From: Myxococcales bacterium
GTDB lineage: Bacteria; Myxococcota_A; Polyangia; Haliangiales; J016
Assembly (NCBI GenBank): GCA_014238595.1
Contig: JABAAV010000055.1
Span: 1 to 10,151, forward strand
Length of the DNA stretch: 10,151 bases
Reading direction: 5' to 3'
Made by a program: the position numbers and the translations under genes. Below are positions 1 to 6,502 of this stretch, in pieces. The notes below the pieces were generated by a model. The model saw nothing but the letters and a program-made list of their open reading frames with translations, was not told where the DNA came from and made no database searches. Position 1 is the first letter of the stretch; every line of letters starts with the position of its first letter.

Positions 1-80
1 ACATTGTTCCGTTCCTATTAGATTTTATTTTAGAAGTATTTCCATAAATATGCTTCTCGGTTAATTTGAGCCTGTGCTTC

Positions 81-109
81 TTGTTACTGCATATAACCTA
101 CGATATCTT
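81..109 (+). promoter_or_regulatory. Tentative sigma70-like promoter for the first lipoprotein gene
   Basis: TTGTTA (81-86) and TATCTT (104-109) lie 17 bases apart, each matching four of six bases of the -35 and -10 consensus. Transcription would start near 116 and give a leader of about 25 bases before the GTG at 142. In an AT-rich 141-base leader such a match can occur by chance. The rest of positions 1-141 shows no gene and only an imperfect hairpin at 32-57. Confidence 0.25.
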
Positions 110-141
110 AACTAAGAGACAGATTCTTTTCTTGATTCTTT

Positions 142-1755
142 GTGTTACACACTATTGTTCATTTTTGTATCGGTATTTTTCTTGCATTAACATTGTCCTG
201 CACAAAAACTAACCCGATCTTTTGTCTCGATAATCAAGATTGTCTAGATCCCCAACGTCCTATTTGTGATTTAACAGGGGCATCTCCCGAATCTCTACAA
301 TTAAGCAACACATGTGTCTCTGCATTGCCATCATCTGCGGCATCAAAACCTTCTGTATCAAGTTCCCCACCATCACAAGAGCAGCCAATCACTGAACAAC
401 CATCAATATCAGAAGAAACAAGCTGCAGCACCAGTTCACAATGCGTGATGTCTCAAACACCTATTTGCCATGACGCATCCTGCGCCGCATGTACAAATTT
501 TGATCAAAGTGATGTTTTATGTCGAGAAAAAAATATCACATATCCTTTTTGTCATGACAGTGGAACATGCGTCAATTGTATTAATGATCACTATTGTAAC
601 AATGATAATACACCGATTTGCGATCAACAAACGTTGCAATGTCGAGGGTGTATACCTAATGGACAAGCATTGAGTTTAGAATGTATTAATAAAGATAACT
701 TTGCACCTTTTTGTCATTACGATGGTTTTTGTGTTGCATGTGGCACACATCAGCAATGCTCATCCAAGGTTTGCAACAATCATCAATGTTTACCCAAAAG
801 CAAAATCATCTATATCGCACCCAACGGTCGAAACAGCATAGACTGTGGTAGTTTTACAACTCCATGCCTCTCCATCACAGATGCCCATGGTGGTATGACA
901 AAAATAACCCCATCACGTTCTACAATTTACCTTAACAATGGTGATTATATAGAAAACATCCTGTTGTCAGAGACTACCTTATCAATCATAGGTGTCGCGG
1001 CTTCTCTTCGATCCAACGATCGAAATACACCCGTCATTGATATCAAAGAGAATGTTCATGTCACGATTGAAGGCATTACAATACAGAATGCACAAGGTGA
1101 TAGCTATCCGAGTGGCATCTTATGTCAATCAAACGATTCTTCAACAATGCATTTGAACGACAGTGTTATAACAAACAATGATGGCTTTGGTGTTCAAAGT
1201 ATTGGTTGTCATATTGCACTACAACATTCGGTTATCCAGAACAATGGTTCTGGTGGTTTATCACTCCAAGACAGTAATTTTGTGATCCAAAACAATATGA
1301 TCATAAACAATCATAATCCATCGATTCTTTTTTCGTTTGGAGTATCTATACAAAACAATGCCATACAAAATATTCAACAGTTTTCATTCAACACAATCGC
1401 AGATAACCGCCCAATGAATGACATCACAAACCAAGAAATGATATGCGTGACCGAATCACCTTTGATTATTAACAACAGCATCATTTGGAATCACAACACA
1501 CGCCCAAATACTACTCTTGTTTCTGGCAATTGTGGTTGGAGTCATTCAGTCATCCAAGGAGGATATTCAGGTACTGATATTATTGACCAAGATCCTATGT
1601 TTATCGATTCAACTAATAACAACTATCATATTGCTGTATCATCACCATGTATTGATACAGCAACAAACACTGCCATCATTTTTCGTGATATTGATGGTGA
1701 CCTAAGACCTCAAGGATTAGGTTATGACATTGGTGCCGATGAATTTACGCAATAA
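142..1755 (+). CDS. Cysteine-rich, beta-helix surface lipoprotein with a choice-of-anchor-Q-like C terminus
   Basis: Predicted 537-residue envelope lipoprotein of unknown function. The GTG start at 142 is the first possible one after an in-frame TGA at 133-135; no good ribosome site is visible (AAGAG at 114-118 is too far). A hydrophobic leader (about residues 4-19) ends at Cys20 in TLSC, an imperfect lipobox with Thr at -3. Next come a cysteine-rich stretch interrupted by a Ser/Pro/Gln linker (about 58-93), then four P-[IF]-C-[HD]...CxxC units (107-200). Residues 222 to about 500 look like a right-handed parallel beta-helix: short Asn-rich rungs such as IQNNGSGG, IQNNMIINN and LIINNSIIWN. 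The end (about 483-535) carries DIDGDLRPQG and GYDIGADEF, the signature of choice-of-anchor Q domains. Such proteins are usually surface-exposed and may bind or cut polysaccharide, but no catalytic residues are identifiable. The 3' end overlaps the next gene. Confidence 0.85.
   Translation: MLHTIVHFCIGIFLALTLSCTKTNPIFCLDNQDCLDPQRPICDLTGASPESLQLSNTCVSALPSSAASKPSVSSSPPSQEQPITEQPSISEETSCSTSSQCVMSQTPICHDASCAACTNFDQSDVLCREKNITYPFCHDSGTCVNCINDHYCNNDNTPICDQQTLQCRGCIPNGQALSLECINKDNFAPFCHYDGFCVACGTHQQCSSKVCNNHQCLPKSKIIYIAPNGRNSIDCGSFTTPCLSITDAHGGMTKITPSRSTIYLNNGDYIENILLSETTLSIIGVAASLRSNDRNTPVIDIKENVHVTIEGITIQNAQGDSYPSGILCQSNDSSTMHLNDSVITNNDGFGVQSIGCHIALQHSVIQNNGSGGLSLQDSNFVIQNNMIINNHNPSILFSFGVSIQNNAIQNIQQFSFNTIADNRPMNDITNQEMICVTESPLIINNSIIWNHNTRPNTTLVSGNCGWSHSVIQGGYSGTDIIDQDPMFIDSTNNNYHIAVSSPCIDTATNTAIIFRDIDGDLRPQGLGYDIGADEFTQ
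460..741 (+). repeat. Four cysteine-rich protein repeats (PxC...CxxC) in the first lipoprotein
   Basis: Residues 107-117 (PICHDASCAAC), 135-146 (PFCHDSGTCVNC), 158-170 (PICDQQTLQCRGC) and 189-200 (PFCHYDGFCVAC) repeat one pattern: Pro, Ile or Phe, Cys, His or Asp, three to five residues, Cys, two residues, Cys. Units start 28, 23 and 31 residues apart. A related start (PIC, 40-42) precedes the Ser/Pro linker. The DNA is not closely repeated, so these are old, diverged protein modules. They are probably disulphide-bonded; metal binding through CxxC is an alternative. Confidence 0.75.
1712..1716 (+). promoter_or_regulatory. Shine-Dalgarno-like AAGGA inside the upstream gene
   Basis: AAGGA lies 7 bases before the ATG at 1724 and supports that start over the in-frame ATG at 1739. 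The same bases encode the conserved RPQG motif of the upstream lipoprotein, so the match may be partly incidental. Confidence 0.45.
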
Positions 1756-3178
1756 ACGCATCCATAGAATATTTTTAAATCTCGTATTCATTTTTTCTTG
1801 TTTGTTGGGATGGACGAGTTCTGCATGGAGCATGCCTTTCATCATTGAGTCTCATGTTATCCAACCCAACGGTACGCTTCATCCTGTTGATTCAAAGCGT
1901 ATATTTGCACCATTGTTAAATCAATTACATCAACTTGGTGCATTAACAAATACAGCCACAACGATTGAAAAAACTATCTCGGTGCCTGCAAATAAATTAT
2001 CACCACAACAACTCGAACAAGCCACACTTTTTGCAGAAAAATCCTATGCTCATTGGCTGCAAGGTGAATTTCATAAAGCGATTAAACAATCTGATATGGC
2101 ACTTAACCTCTATCGTCAGGCACCTGCCATCGTTTCAGCAAGCACAAACCATCGTACCCTTGTCCACAAAGCTTTAGTGACAAAAGCACTTGCAAACAAA
2201 CGCTTAAACCAACACACGATCAAACATGCTGTCATCACAGAAATCATTCGAAGCTACCCTGAACGTGGTATTGAACGTAGTTTGTATGGGCCTGAAGCCT
2301 ACCGCATGTATGTTAAAGCAAAACAATTGCTCAACAATCATCCTGTTGGGAATCTTCATATTTCTGTTGCAGATCCAGCATCTGTTATTTTCCTCAATGA
2401 ACGTTATATCAATGTTGGGTCAGCACAATTAAACAATTTGCTTTCAGGAGATTACCGTGTGTATATCAAACGCGGTAATGAAGAAGGACGACTTCATCAT
2501 ATTCACGTTGCTGCAAACGAAACAACAAAATTACTGATTGACTCGTGGGATTTTGAAACAACGCTTAAAAGTCATCCTTTTGCAGGATTTAGTTTTAAAA
2601 CCCAACATCTTAAAAAACAGTTTCAAAACAAATTCGCACTCAAACTGGCTCACGCTATAAATACTGAGAACATTATTGTATTGGAAATACAAACAAATCG
2701 AAAATTACAACGTAGTCTTGTTGGCACCTTATTTTCAATCCATAACAAACCTATCCGCTCTGCAGCGATACCTGTAGAAAGCATAACAGATAAAAAACAA
2801 ATTCAAATGCTGGCAGAATTTTTGTTGAACAGATCCGAAGCCATATCATCGATGCCTTTGGAGCATTCAACCATTGCATACAATCAACATAAAGATACGG
2901 GTTCTGTTGCTCCTTGGCTCATGACAAGTCTTGGAATTGCCGCAATGACCTTTGGATCATGGCTGATCTATCTTGATGGTTATTGCACTGATGAGCATCG
3001 GTCCATGCAATGTCAGACAGTATATGACACCAAATCTCTAGGTATTGGTGCGGCTATTGTGGGAGGTATTATATCAACAACAGGTATTTATCTTTGGAGT
3101 AACAATACAGATGATGTTGCTTTAATTCCTGAGGTTTCAAAGTCATCCATAACGCTCACAGCGCTTGGCAAATTTTAA
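1724..3178 (+). CDS. PEGA-domain envelope protein with TPR-like N-terminal part and C-terminal membrane helices
   Basis: Unnamed 484-residue protein. The N terminus is basic (NLRNKRIHR) followed by a hydrophobic stretch (about 16-35), a signal peptide or anchor. Residues 96-200 are helical and TPR-like: AEKSYAHWLQGEFHKAIKQS resembles a TPR helix pair, and YGPEAYRMYVKAK is a motif often placed before PEGA domains in such proteins. Residues 207-268 fit PEGA: VGNLHISV, VIFLNERYINVGSAQL, LLSGDYRVYIKRG. Near the end are two membrane segments (396-416, 438-457) separated by a loop with Cys421 and Cys430, then a short beta-like tail. This resembles PEGA proteins of myxobacteria, thought to sit in the inner membrane with a periplasmic body. 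Function is unknown; a scaffold or accessory role for the overlapping lipoprotein gene is inference. An ATG at 1739 would shorten the protein by five residues. The gene starts 32 bases inside its neighbour, so coupled translation is likely. Confidence 0.8.
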   Translation: MTLVPMNLRNKRIHRIFLNLVFIFSCLLGWTSSAWSMPFIIESHVIQPNGTLHPVDSKRIFAPLLNQLHQLGALTNTATTIEKTISVPANKLSPQQLEQATLFAEKSYAHWLQGEFHKAIKQSDMALNLYRQAPAIVSASTNHRTLVHKALVTKALANKRLNQHTIKHAVITEIIRSYPERGIERSLYGPEAYRMYVKAKQLLNNHPVGNLHISVADPASVIFLNERYINVGSAQLNNLLSGDYRVYIKRGNEEGRLHHIHVAANETTKLLIDSWDFETTLKSHPFAGFSFKTQHLKKQFQNKFALKLAHAINTENIIVLEIQTNRKLQRSLVGTLFSIHNKPIRSAAIPVESITDKKQIQMLAEFLLNRSEAISSMPLEHSTIAYNQHKDTGSVAPWLMTSLGIAAMTFGSWLIYLDGYCTDEHRSMQCQTVYDTKSLGIGAAIVGGIISTTGIYLWSNNTDDVALIPEVSKSSITLTALGKF

Positions 3179-3184
3179 CCAAAG

Positions 3185-4159
3185 CTATCGGTCCATACGC
3201 TTTGCAAATTCTTTGGCATGGTAAGTCAAAATCATATCAGCACCTGCACGGCGAATAGATAATAATGTTTCATCGACCACACGCTCATAATCAAGCCAAC
3301 CACGATCTGCCGCTGCACGTAATGCCGCATATTCTCCTGAAACATTATAAGCCGCCACTGGTAAGTCAGATTCTTCTGATACAACACGGATCACATCAAG
3401 ATAAGCCAATGCTGGTTTCACCATAACAATATCAGCACCTTCAGAGGTATCTAGCGTGATCTCACGGATAGCTTCATTAACATTAGCACTGTCCATCTGA
3501 TATCCTTTGCGATCACCCTCATGCGGTGTACTCATAGCAGCATCACGAAATGGACCATAGTAAGCCGACGCATATTTTGCTGAATACGCCATGATAGCAA
3601 CTTGTGTGTAATTGTTTTCATCAAGCGCAGAGCGACATTCTGCAACAAAGCCATCGAGCATTCCTGATGGCGCTATGATGTCCACACCAGCTTTAGCATA
3701 AGATAAAGATGTTCTTATTAAATTTTCAAGTGATGCATCATTGTTTAAATACCCGTTATCCAACACACCACAATGTCCATGATCTGTATATTCACAGAAA
3801 CACGCATCAGCAATCACAACCAGTTCAGGGGTGTGTTTTTTAATGGTTCTAATTGCCTTCTGTATTACACCGTTATCATTCCAAGCTTCACTGCCCACTG
3901 AATCTTTATTTTGCGGTATGCCAAATAAAATCACAGCAGGAATTTTCAAATCATAAATTTCCTTGGATAGATCAGCCATTTGATCAACAGAATAATGATA
4001 TTGACCTGGCATGGAAGAAATTTCTTGACGAATCTTTGTTCCTGGAACGACAAAAATTGGATAAATCAGAGAACCTATATCGAGTGATGTTTCTCGTATC
4101 ATACGACGAAGGCCAACAGTACGACGCATACGACGAGGTCTATAATCAGGGAATTGCAT
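3185..4159 (-). CDS. hemB: Delta-aminolevulinic acid dehydratase (porphobilinogen synthase)
   Basis: Condenses two 5-aminolevulinate molecules into porphobilinogen, the first common intermediate of haem, sirohaem and corrinoid synthesis, in the cytosol. At 324 residues it is full family length. The active-site zinc motif is intact: DACFCEYTDHGHCG supplies Cys120, Cys122 and Cys130, marking the zinc-dependent class rather than the Asp-rich magnesium-dependent class. The two substrate-binding lysines are Lys195 (MAYSAKYAS) and Lys248 (VMVKPALAYLD). The N-terminal RPRRMR and the C-terminal TYHAKE are also typical. The ATG start has a strong AAGGAG 5 bases upstream. The gene follows hemD by 9 bases and is co-transcribed with it. 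Its stop lies 6 bases from the stop of the convergent PEGA gene, with no room for a separate terminator. Nothing in the protein looks abnormal. Confidence 0.98.
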   Translation of the reverse strand: MQFPDYRPRRMRRTVGLRRMIRETSLDIGSLIYPIFVVPGTKIRQEISSMPGQYHYSVDQMADLSKEIYDLKIPAVILFGIPQNKDSVGSEAWNDNGVIQKAIRTIKKHTPELVVIADACFCEYTDHGHCGVLDNGYLNNDASLENLIRTSLSYAKAGVDIIAPSGMLDGFVAECRSALDENNYTQVAIMAYSAKYASAYYGPFRDAAMSTPHEGDRKGYQMDSANVNEAIREITLDTSEGADIVMVKPALAYLDVIRVVSEESDLPVAAYNVSGEYAALRAAADRGWLDYERVVDETLLSIRRAGADMILTYHAKEFAKRMDR

Positions 4160-4164
4160 GTTTG

Positions 4165-4170
4165 CTCCTT
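4165..4170 (-). promoter_or_regulatory. Strong ribosome binding site of hemB overlapping the hemD stop
   Basis: On the minus strand AAGGAG stands 5 bases before the hemB ATG and shares two bases with the hemD TAA (4169-4171). This fixes the hemB start, and ribosomes ending hemD would stop on the site, which favours coupled translation. It is the clearest Shine-Dalgarno sequence in the window. Confidence 0.85.
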
Positions 4171-4981
4171 ATGACATACGTTGATTCCACAACGCGAGTA
4201 TTTCCGATGCAAATACCATGGCATCGGGAGAAGATGAAACTAAATTTGCAGTAATATCGAGTTCATGCATCGCATGAGCGGTTGTAGGACCAATAGCAGC
4301 CACTATGGGACATCGATTGATCACATTGATTGCTTGATTGCCCAAAAGCTCTTTCAGTGCGTAGACTTGTGAAGGTGCAAAACAAGATATGATATCGACA
4401 TGACCATTATGTAAGATGGAACATCCTTCAATAATATCATCATTGTGTTTTGACGATGTTTCCATTGAATACAACACAAGACGATCAACAACAGCACCGG
4501 ATTGCTCTAAAATATCAGGAAGTTCTCGCCGTGCGTTTTTAGCACAAGGAAATAATACTTTTGTCTTGGAACAAAATTTTTCGTTTGTGACAAGTTCTTG
4601 AGCAAACATTGAGGCACGTTGTATGTTAGGAATAAAATCAATGGTCAACCCTTCGTCTCTAACAACTTGAGCCGTCTTATTCCCAATGACTGCTATCTTT
4701 AGTTGTGAGGTATCACGATAAGTTTTCCAAGACACATCACGGGTTGCTAAAAAAAACTGTTCTGCGGCATTGGCACTGGTTAGCACTAACCAATCATATT
4801 CAGTGATAACTTCTTTTGAAAGAAGCGTCATGGTTGTTATGGATTGAAGATAAGTTACAGGCATCACAGATACAGATGCGCCTTGTTCATGTAAGACATC
4901 CACGAATTCAGAGGCGCGATTATATTGTCTTGTCACCAAAACATGCGGTGTTTTTAACGAAACACTTGATGAATGAGTCAT
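4169..4981 (-). CDS. hemD: Uroporphyrinogen-III synthase
   Basis: Closes and inverts ring D of hydroxymethylbilane to give uroporphyrinogen III, in the cytosol. HemD is poorly conserved, but the two-lobe pattern is readable: HVLVTRQ near the start, WLVLTSANA, LKIAVIGNKTA, then in the second half KVLFPCAKNARRELPDIL, VLYSME, FAPSQV and AAIGPTTAHAM, with a SPDAM segment before the end. The ATG at 4981 gives 270 residues and places LVTR near the N terminus, as is usual. An in-frame ATG at 5011 would add ten residues rich in His (MTHNGHHGHD) and overlap the divergent DUF192 gene. Neither start has a good ribosome site. Any promoter must lie inside the DUF192 coding region; TTGATT (5052-5047) and GATAGA (5029-5024), 17 bases apart on the minus strand, are a weak candidate. 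hemB follows directly. There is no uroporphyrinogen methyltransferase fusion. Confidence 0.93.
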   Translation of the reverse strand: MTHSSSVSLKTPHVLVTRQYNRASEFVDVLHEQGASVSVMPVTYLQSITTMTLLSKEVITEYDWLVLTSANAAEQFFLATRDVSWKTYRDTSQLKIAVIGNKTAQVVRDEGLTIDFIPNIQRASMFAQELVTNEKFCSKTKVLFPCAKNARRELPDILEQSGAVVDRLVLYSMETSSKHNDDIIEGCSILHNGHVDIISCFAPSQVYALKELLGNQAINVINRCPIVAAIGPTTAHAMHELDITANLVSSSPDAMVFASEILALWNQRMS

Positions 4982-5002
4982 ATCGTGACCATGATGTCCG
5001 TT

Positions 5003-5464
5003 ATGTGTCATCGTCTTATTGTGTCTATCTTTTTTTGGGTTATCACAATCAATCTATCTTTGCCTTGCGCATACTCTAACCCAAAACCAGCCGTTTTGTT
5101 TACAAACAAAACCGGAGATCGTGTCAAAGTCTATGTCGAAGTCGTGACAACACCATCACTGCGTGCTCAAGGACTGATGCATCGAAAAAGTTTACCGAAA
5201 AACCAAGGCATGTTGTTTGTTTTTCCATCAAACACCATACAACCATTTCACATGAAAAACACATTCATCACACTGGATATGATTCACATCAACGCAAACA
5301 TGGAGATTGTGGGAATAATCTCTAACACAAAACCCCTAACATCAACAACCTATCAAATTGATGCCCCATCAATGTATGTTCTTGAAGTCAATGGCGGATG
5401 GGCTCAGAAAATTTCTAAAACCTCATCCGTTCAATTTATCAATATAAAAACCGAAAGTTATTGA
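5003..5464 (+). CDS. Secreted DUF192 family protein
   Basis: A DUF192 (PF02643) protein of about 153 residues with an N-terminal export signal. Family motifs, numbered from the ATG at 5003: LRAQGLMHRKSL then GMLFVF (about 53-75), FHMKNTFITLDMIHI (82-96) and MYVLEVNGGWAQK (124-136). Family members are small beta-rich proteins, often exported, and no biochemical role is firmly established. The start at 5003 gives a short basic n-region (MCHR), a hydrophobic core (LIVSIFFWVITINLSL) and a possible cleavage after AYS. In-frame ATGs at 4994, 4991 and 4973 are possible; the last would overlap hemD. No start has a clear ribosome site. It is transcribed away from hemD and converges on the following lipoprotein gene, overlapping it by 7 bases. 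A functional link to haem synthesis is not evident. Confidence 0.88.
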   Translation: MCHRLIVSIFFWVITINLSLPCAYSNPKPAVLFTNKTGDRVKVYVEVVTTPSLRAQGLMHRKSLPKNQGMLFVFPSNTIQPFHMKNTFITLDMIHINANMEIVGIISNTKPLTSTTYQIDAPSMYVLEVNGGWAQKISKTSSVQFINIKTESY

Positions 5465-6432
5465 GGGAACAACGATCCTTGCTCTGTTAACAATTGCACA
5501 CATGTCATTGATGTATCGACACGTACCATATTAAACAATGATTTCGTCTCTGGAGATTGGGTGATAGCAGGGTTGAGAGCTGCTGCTGCGGCTACAATGC
5601 CCGGAGCACATAAAGTACCATTATCGCTGCATCCTAAAACACTTTGCTCTAACGCCAAAGACGTCACTTCACCAGAGATAGCATCAGAATTATGAACAAT
5701 TCCAGAAAAATCCAAGGTCGTTTTCAAAGACACATAGGCCTGATCGATAGAGACTAGAGGAATATTGCTCACCCCTACGGTCACACCAGGAAGAGAGTCG
5801 CCTTCTTGATCGCAGACACAATCAATGGCGGTTGTTGTCGAGCAAAGTTCACCAACATCTCCATCACCACAGCTGTTGAATTCACCCTCTTCAACACGAG
5901 GTAAAGGATCGCTCGTTGAAGAAAGATTGGCACCTAACACAATCGATGTCGCTTCAAAATCGATTCCCGTACAGTTTTGATTGGCCGAATCCAACTGTGC
6001 GCTGATCTCAACACCTTCAATTGATTCCAAAACACTATCGGGCAATTCAAATATCACAGGATATTCCTGTCCTGGCAATGGAATCGGAGGAATACCAATC
6101 GAACAAGGCTGTGCTGTCACTTCAAGCGTGGTTCCATTATGAACAACATCCATCAATAAAAACATATCAGACATGACTGTTTCGGCAGTTAAAAAACCGA
6201 TCAAATCCAAATTGACACTCAACATACCTTTGGTCGCAAATTTTCCATTGAGATCAAACGTTCCACCTTCTGATAGCACACTGTCTTCTTCACAATTTTG
6301 TTCAGCTGAAGCAGTTGGCGTCTGTGTAGAACTATCACCACTACCGGGTTCTGTTTCACCACAGCTCATCGCAACAAGCAATAAGCCCATACTCATCAAC
6401 AAAAATAGAATATTTCTTTTTATAGTTATCAT
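5458..6432 (-). CDS. Predicted cysteine-containing lipoprotein, family not recognised
   Basis: I do not recognise this 324-residue protein. Its leader (MITIKRN, then a hydrophobic run) reaches Cys24 in AMSC, an imperfect lipobox, followed by a Gly/Ser/Thr/Glu linker up to about residue 45; a lipid-anchored envelope protein is likely. The mature part is acidic and rich in small and beta-forming residues. It has ten further cysteines, several clustered (Cys188, 197, 205, 207), enough for five disulphides. A repeated flavour of hydrophobic strand (SVNLDLIGFLTAE; VSNIPLVSIDQAYVSLKTTL) suggests a beta-sandwich. The ATG at 6432 was preferred; a GTG at 6441 adds three residues. No strong ribosome site is seen upstream of either. 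It is a single-gene unit, divergent from the FadL-like operon and tail-overlapping the DUF192 gene. Confidence 0.8.
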   Translation of the reverse strand: MITIKRNILFLLMSMGLLLVAMSCGETEPGSGDSSTQTPTASAEQNCEEDSVLSEGGTFDLNGKFATKGMLSVNLDLIGFLTAETVMSDMFLLMDVVHNGTTLEVTAQPCSIGIPPIPLPGQEYPVIFELPDSVLESIEGVEISAQLDSANQNCTGIDFEATSIVLGANLSSTSDPLPRVEEGEFNSCGDGDVGELCSTTTAIDCVCDQEGDSLPGVTVGVSNIPLVSIDQAYVSLKTTLDFSGIVHNSDAISGEVTSLALEQSVLGCSDNGTLCAPGIVAAAAALNPAITQSPETKSLFNMVRVDTSMTCVQLLTEQGSLFPQ

Positions 6433-6439
6433 GTATCGC

Positions 6440-6469
6440 ACTATCTATTAAGGTTTGTCTGCTTGTCAA
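6440..6469 (-). promoter_or_regulatory. Tentative promoter of the minus-strand lipoprotein gene
   Basis: On the minus strand a perfect TTGACA (6469-6464) is followed after 18 bases by GATAGT (6445-6440), four of six to the -10 consensus. Predicted transcription would begin near 6433, at the ATG at 6432, so the message would be nearly leaderless. This agrees with the lack of a Shine-Dalgarno sequence there, but the -10 match is weak. I found no equally good promoter for the plus-strand gene that starts at 6503. Confidence 0.3.
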
Positions 6470-6502
6470 TAAAGATAACCTGTGGTGTAGTTTATTTTAC
6501 TT

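Noticed and set aside
32..57. Imperfect hairpin AGAAG-TATTT / AAATA-TG-CTTCT upstream of the first gene
   Set aside because: The stem is AT-rich with a two-base bulge and no T-run follows on either strand, so it does not look like an intrinsic terminator. A regulatory role cannot be supported.
470..673. Small open frame inside the first lipoprotein gene
   Set aside because: It is an alternative-frame reading of the cysteine repeats without start context or recognisable features.
460..741. Cysteine repeats considered as a CRISPR or DNA-level repeat array
   Set aside because: The similarity is at protein level only; unit spacing varies and the DNA units are diverged with no identical repeats.
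3163..3185. Possible bidirectional terminator between the PEGA gene and hemB (GCTTGG / CCAAAGC)
   Set aside because: The stem is short with a bulge, has a 10-base loop and no T-tract on either side.
3853..4254. Plus-strand open frame of 133 codons opposite hemB and hemD
   Set aside because: It lies antisense to two confidently identified hem genes and its translation has no recognisable domain or ribosome site.
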